From Dermacoccus abyssi (GTDB lineage: Bacteria > Actinomycetota > Actinomycetes > Actinomycetales > Dermatophilaceae), in NCBI RefSeq assembly GCF_034541975.1, contig NZ_JAVYJM010000001.1: DNA of 64,000 bases; one strand, 5' to 3'. A program made the position numbers and the translations under genes. A model generated the notes under the pieces. That model saw only the letters and a program-made list of their open reading frames with translations. It ran no database searches and was not told the DNA's origin. Position 1 is the stretch's first letter, and each line of letters starts with the position of its first letter. Shown here piece after piece: positions 61,079 through 64,000 of the stretch.

Positions 61079-63192
61079 TGAACGACGCATCGAAGAACCA
61101 GGCTCACGACGAGGTCGTCACGCACGCCCACGCGCAGGACATCCAGCTCCCGCGTCACGACGGCACGACGTCCGGCACCTTCGTCCTCATCACGCTCGAC
61201 AACGGCTTCGACCACACGAAGCCGAACAGCTTCGGCCCGCTCGGCCTCGCCGAGCTCGAGGCTCAGCTGGACACGGCCGCCGAGCGTGCGGCCAAGGGCG
61301 AGATCGTCGGTCTCGGTGTCACCGGCAAGCCGTTCATCATGGCTGTCGGCGCCGACCTGACGGGCATCCCCGCCATCACGAGCCGCGAGCAGGCCGTCGA
61401 GATCGCCGAGCAGGGCCACCGCGTCTTCTCGAAGATCGCCGACCTCGACATCCCGACGTTCGCGTTCGTCAACGGCGCGTCCATGGGTGGCGGCGTCGAG
61501 ATCGGGCTCTACTGCGACTACCGCACGATGTCCGCGGACGTTCCGGCTTACTCGCTGCCGGAGTGCTTCCTCGGTCTCGTGCCCGGCTGGGGCGGCACGT
61601 ACCTGCTGCCGAACCTCATCGGTGTCGAGAACGCGCTGCAGCTCATCATCAGCAACCCGCTGTCGAACAACAAGATGGCCACGGGTGCTCAGGCGTTCAA
61701 GCTGGGCGTCGCCGACGAGCTCCTCGCGCCGGTCACGTTCCTCGAGGACTCGCTGCGCTTCGCGTCCGACGTCATCTCGGGCGAGAAGAAGGTCGAGCGC
61801 CCTGAGCTCGACAAGGACGAGTCGACGTGGAAGGCCGCCTGTGAGAAGGCCCGCGCCTTCACCATGCAGAAGACGGGCGGCGCTGCCCCCGCTCCGCTGC
61901 GTGCGATCGACCTCGTCGAGGCTGCCCGCACTAATACGCGCGAGCAGGGCTTCGAGGGCGAGAACGAGGCCCTCGGCGACCTCATCATGAGCGACGAGCT
62001 GCGCGCCGGTCTGTACGCGTTCGACCTCGTCCAGAAGCGCGCCAAGCGCCCCGCCGGTGCGCCGGACAAGGCGCTCGCACGCAAGGTGACGAAGGTGGGC
62101 GTCGTCGGTGCCGGTCTCATGGCCAGCCAGCTCGCGCTGCTGTTCATCCGCCGCCTCGACGTGCCGGTCATCATGACCGACCTCGACCAGGCGCGCGTCG
62201 ACAAGGGCGTGGAGTACGTTCACGCCGAGATCGACAAGCTCCTCGAGAAGAAGCGCGTCTCCCCCGACAAGGCGAACCGTCTCAAGGGTCTCGTCACGGG
62301 TTCGACGAGCAAGGACGGCTTCGCCGATGCCGACTTCGTCATCGAGGCCGTCTTCGAGGAGATGGGCGTCAAGAAGAAGGTGTGGTCCGAGGTCGAGGCC
62401 ATCGTCACGCCCGAGTGCGTCCTCGCGACGAACACCTCGTCGCTGTCGGTGACGGAGATGGCGGAGGACCTCGCGCACCCCGAGCGCGTCGTGGGCTTCC
62501 ACTTCTTCAACCCGGTCGCCGTCATGCCGCTGCTGGAGATCATCCGCGGCGACAAGACGGACGACGCGACGCTCGCCACCGCGTTCGCCACGGGCAAGCA
62601 GCTCAAGAAGACCTGCATCCTCGTGAAGAACTCGCCGTCGTTCGTCGTCAACCGCCTCCTCGGCCGCTTCATGGGCGAGGCGGGCAGGATCGCGGACGAG
62701 GGCACGCCGGTCGAGACCGTCGAGAAGGCGTTCGCCGGCATCACGCCGATGCCGCCGTTCATGCTCATGTCGCTCGTCGGCCCGGCGATCGCGCTGCACA
62801 ACAGCGAGACGCTTCACGGTGCGTTCCCGGATCGCTTCTACGTCTCGCCGAACCTGGCGAAGGTCGTCGAGGCGAAGATCCCGGGCTTCTACGGCAAGGA
62901 CGGCAAGCTCAACGAGGAGGTCTTCGCTCAGTTCGAGAAGACCGGCTCCACGGAGCTCACCGCCGAGCAGGTGCGTGACCGCGCCCTCGAGGCCCTCGCC
63001 GACGAGACGCGTCGCATGCTCGACGAGGAGGTCGTCGCTGCTCCGATGGACATCGACCTCGCGATGATCACCGGTGCGGGATTCCCGTTCTGGAACGGTG
63101 GCGTGACGCCGCTGCTCGACCGCCTCGGCATCTCCGAGAAGGTCACCGGCCAGCGTTTCCTGCCGAAGGGCGCTGCCAGCGTCGCCGGCTGA
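61078..63192 (+). CDS. fadB: Multifunctional fatty acid oxidation protein FadB (enoyl-CoA hydratase / 3-hydroxyacyl-CoA dehydrogenase)
   Basis: Two central reactions of beta-oxidation in one chain. The 704-residue protein has a crotonase domain (about 25-270) with 'GKPFIMAVGADLTGI' and the Glu-type active site near 'YSLPECFLGLVPGWGGTYLL'. The dehydrogenase NAD-binding domain starts near 340 with 'KVGVVGAGLMASQLALLF'. The substrate-binding motif is 'VVGFHFFNPVAVMPLLEIIRG', and the C-terminal domains follow. The GxGxM NAD loop reads GAGLMAS where GAGxMG is usual. Confidence 0.94.
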   Translation: MNDASKNQAHDEVVTHAHAQDIQLPRHDGTTSGTFVLITLDNGFDHTKPNSFGPLGLAELEAQLDTAAERAAKGEIVGLGVTGKPFIMAVGADLTGIPAITSREQAVEIAEQGHRVFSKIADLDIPTFAFVNGASMGGGVEIGLYCDYRTMSADVPAYSLPECFLGLVPGWGGTYLLPNLIGVENALQLIISNPLSNNKMATGAQAFKLGVADELLAPVTFLEDSLRFASDVISGEKKVERPELDKDESTWKAACEKARAFTMQKTGGAAPAPLRAIDLVEAARTNTREQGFEGENEALGDLIMSDELRAGLYAFDLVQKRAKRPAGAPDKALARKVTKVGVVGAGLMASQLALLFIRRLDVPVIMTDLDQARVDKGVEYVHAEIDKLLEKKRVSPDKANRLKGLVTGSTSKDGFADADFVIEAVFEEMGVKKKVWSEVEAIVTPECVLATNTSSLSVTEMAEDLAHPERVVGFHFFNPVAVMPLLEIIRGDKTDDATLATAFATGKQLKKTCILVKNSPSFVVNRLLGRFMGEAGRIADEGTPVETVEKAFAGITPMPPFMLMSLVGPAIALHNSETLHGAFPDRFYVSPNLAKVVEAKIPGFYGKDGKLNEEVFAQFEKTGSTELTAEQVRDRALEALADETRRMLDEEVVAAPMDIDLAMITGAGFPFWNGGVTPLLDRLGISEKVTGQRFLPKGAASVAG

Positions 63193-63206
63193 TCCCGCTT
63201 CGCGCA

Positions 63207-63252
63207 ACAGAACGCGCGGGGAGAGCGCTGATGTTCTCCCCGCGCGTTCTGT
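63207..63252. terminator. Hairpin downstream of fadB
   Basis: ACAGAACGCGCGGGGAGA (63207-63224) pairs perfectly over 18 bp with 63235-63252, 10-base loop. It lies 14 bases past the fadB stop and separates it from the MurA-fusion gene. Confidence 0.8.
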
Positions 63253-63294
63253 GTGTCCTCGAGCGCGTGCGACTCGCCGTTCTAAGACGGACGG

Positions 63295-63322
63295 TTGATC
63301 GCGAGGAGTGAACGGGTATCGT
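63295..63322 (+). promoter_or_regulatory. Candidate promoter of the XRE-MurA gene
   Basis: TTGATC (63295-63300), 16 bases, TATCGT (63317-63322). It predicts a start near 63329, just before the tandem repeats. No other clear pair is seen. Confidence 0.3.
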
Positions 63323-63330
63323 CGAGAAAT

Positions 63331-63358
63331 ACGCCACGTGGTGAACGCCACGCGGTGG
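63331..63358. repeat. Tandem 14-base direct repeat upstream of the XRE-MurA gene
   Basis: ACGCCACGTGGTGA (63331-63344) is followed at once by ACGCCACGCGGTGG (63345-63358). They differ at three positions. Each contains a near-palindromic CCACGYGG core. They may be protein-binding sites. Confidence 0.55.
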
Positions 63359-63367
63359 ACGGTTCTT

Positions 63368-63385
63368 TATCTCATACATGAGATA
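63368..63385. promoter_or_regulatory. Operator-like perfect palindrome before the XRE-MurA gene
   Basis: TATCTCAT-AC-ATGAGATA is an exact 18-base palindrome ending 13 bases before the predicted start codon. Its low GC content stands out. The gene's own XRE domain is a natural candidate to bind it. Confidence 0.65.
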
Positions 63386-63398
63386 TAGCATGGAGAGC

Positions 63399-64000
63399 AT
63401 GGTTCAACAGCAGCTTGTACGGATCGGTGGCACCATCCGTGAAGTCCGGCTCGAACGCGGTCTGACGCAGAGCGCCCTCGCGGCGCAGGTCGGCACCTCG
63501 CAGAGCGCGGTCGCCCGCATCGAGCAGGGCGGCCAGAACCTCAGCATGGAAATGCTGACCAAGATCAGCAGAGCACTCGATTCGGAGATCATCACCGTGG
63601 CCAGTAGCAACCTCCCCCTGAACATGCGCATCGAGGGCGGCAAGCAGCTCTCCGGTTCGATCGACGTCCGCACGAGCAAGAACGCTGCGGTCGCCTGCCT
63701 GTGTGCCGCCATGCTCAACAAGGGACGCACCACGCTGCGCAACCTCGCACGCATCGAAGAGGTCAACCGGATCACCGAGGTGCTCAACTCCATCGGTGTG
63801 AAGACGCGCTGGCTGCCGGACTCGAGCGACCTCGAGATCACGCCGCCGGAGAAGATCGACCTGTCGACGATCGACGAGGTCGCCGCGCGCCGCACCCGCA
63901 CGATTCTCATGTTCCTCGGCCCGCTCATGCACGAGTTCGACACGTTCGAACTGCCGAACGCCGGCGGCTGTGACCTCGGTGCGCGCACCGTCGAGCCCCA
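63399..64000 (+). CDS. XRE DNA-binding domain fused to UDP-GlcNAc enolpyruvyl transferase (MurA-like), 3' end outside window
   Basis: The 200 visible residues hold an XRE/Cro helix-turn-helix (about 7-62: 'IREVRLERGLTQSALAAQVG' and 'TSQSAVARIEQGGQNLS') and then the start of a MurA fold ('NMRIEGGKQLSGSIDV'). MurA catalyses the first committed step of peptidoglycan synthesis. Active-site matches to E. coli MurA are Lys94 in 'SKNAAV' (Lys22), an Arg-rich 'AARRTRT' (Arg91 region), Cys191 in 'AGGCDLGARTVEP' (Cys115) and Arg196 (Arg120). One residue is added before the Cys. The ATG at 63399 follows GGAGAGC; an ATG at 63390 is also open. The frame runs to the window edge. Confidence 0.85.
   Translation, partial: MVQQQLVRIGGTIREVRLERGLTQSALAAQVGTSQSAVARIEQGGQNLSMEMLTKISRALDSEIITVASSNLPLNMRIEGGKQLSGSIDVRTSKNAAVACLCAAMLNKGRTTLRNLARIEEVNRITEVLNSIGVKTRWLPDSSDLEITPPEKIDLSTIDEVAARRTRTILMFLGPLMHEFDTFELPNAGGCDLGARTVEP

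Noticed and set aside
61078..63192. FadB NAD loop GAGLMAS as a broken active site
   Set aside because: The usual loop is GAGxMG; Ala in place of the last Gly is a small change, and the rest of the dehydrogenase motifs are intact.

Overview
This window is chromosomal DNA of a GC-rich actinobacterium. The evidence is consistent: strong C/G third-position bias, a bifunctional Rel, a phosphatidylinositol/PIM block (pgsA-patA-pimA), an MptB-type mannosyltransferase, the coproporphyrin-type haem genes (hemE, hemY, hemQ), an actinobacterial SAM-IV riboswitch, a LexA box of the actinobacterial CGAAC-N4-GTTCG type, and DUF3000, DUF5709 and DUF6457 proteins. Gene order fits Micrococcales, perhaps near Dermacoccaceae or Intrasporangiaceae, but the genus cannot be fixed from this sequence. 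No phage, insertion sequence, CRISPR array or conjugative gene was seen. No stretch over about 300 bases lacks a gene; the largest gaps hold a riboswitch, tRNAs, promoters or hairpins.

Region by region. (1) 1-9758, minus strand: the conserved yebC / ruvC-ruvA-ruvB / yajC-secD-secF / apt-rel block, with 4-base start-stop overlaps and a perfect LexA box before ruvC. A GNAT tail lies at the left edge. (2) 9966-12005: the potassium transporter gene kup, apparently leaderless, followed by two large inverted repeats. (3) 12121-17012, minus strand: pgsA-patA-pimA with a LemA-like gene, a HIT protein, an unknown 128-residue protein and a GNAT enzyme. (4) 17113-23451: SAM-IV riboswitch and metY, then thrS, a membrane-tail Ser/Thr kinase and a long-type argG with an operator-like palindrome over its promoter. 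(5) 23525-25975: molybdenum cofactor genes mobA, a DUF6457 gene, moaA and moaE. (6) 26079-29862: tRNA-Val(CAC), a PGPGW membrane protein, pabB-pabC, and two tRNA arrays (Gly-Val and Gly-Cys-Val) flanking a DUF5709 gene. (7) 29952-35881: YihY/BrkB protein, glgX, a PPK2 kinase with a lysine-rich tail, and an alpha/beta hydrolase. (8) 35919-39089: ligC, a small helix-turn-helix protein, a LigD-like primase-polymerase, msrB. (9) 39161-48540: acyl-CoA synthetase and acyl-CoA carboxyltransferase, a TetR regulator, then betB-betA-betT for choline uptake and oxidation to glycine betaine. (10) 48624-56331, minus strand: hemE-mptB and hemY-hemQ, separated by a DinB-like gene and a divergent MocR regulator/YczE membrane protein pair. 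(11) 56414-63192: GNAT, an EamA-type transporter, DUF3000, ribonuclease D, and fadA-fadB. (12) 63295-64000: start of a gene fusing an XRE DNA-binding domain to MurA, behind a perfect palindrome and a tandem 14-base repeat; it runs off the right edge.

Most functions are housekeeping: translation, export, repair, envelope lipid, haem, folate, molybdopterin and fatty acid metabolism. The most unusual items are the XRE-MurA fusion with its operator-like DNA, the PPK2 lysine tail, the MocR/YczE pair, the ligC/primase-polymerase/HTH cluster, and a family of intergenic imperfect palindromes with copies at 24174 and 37407.
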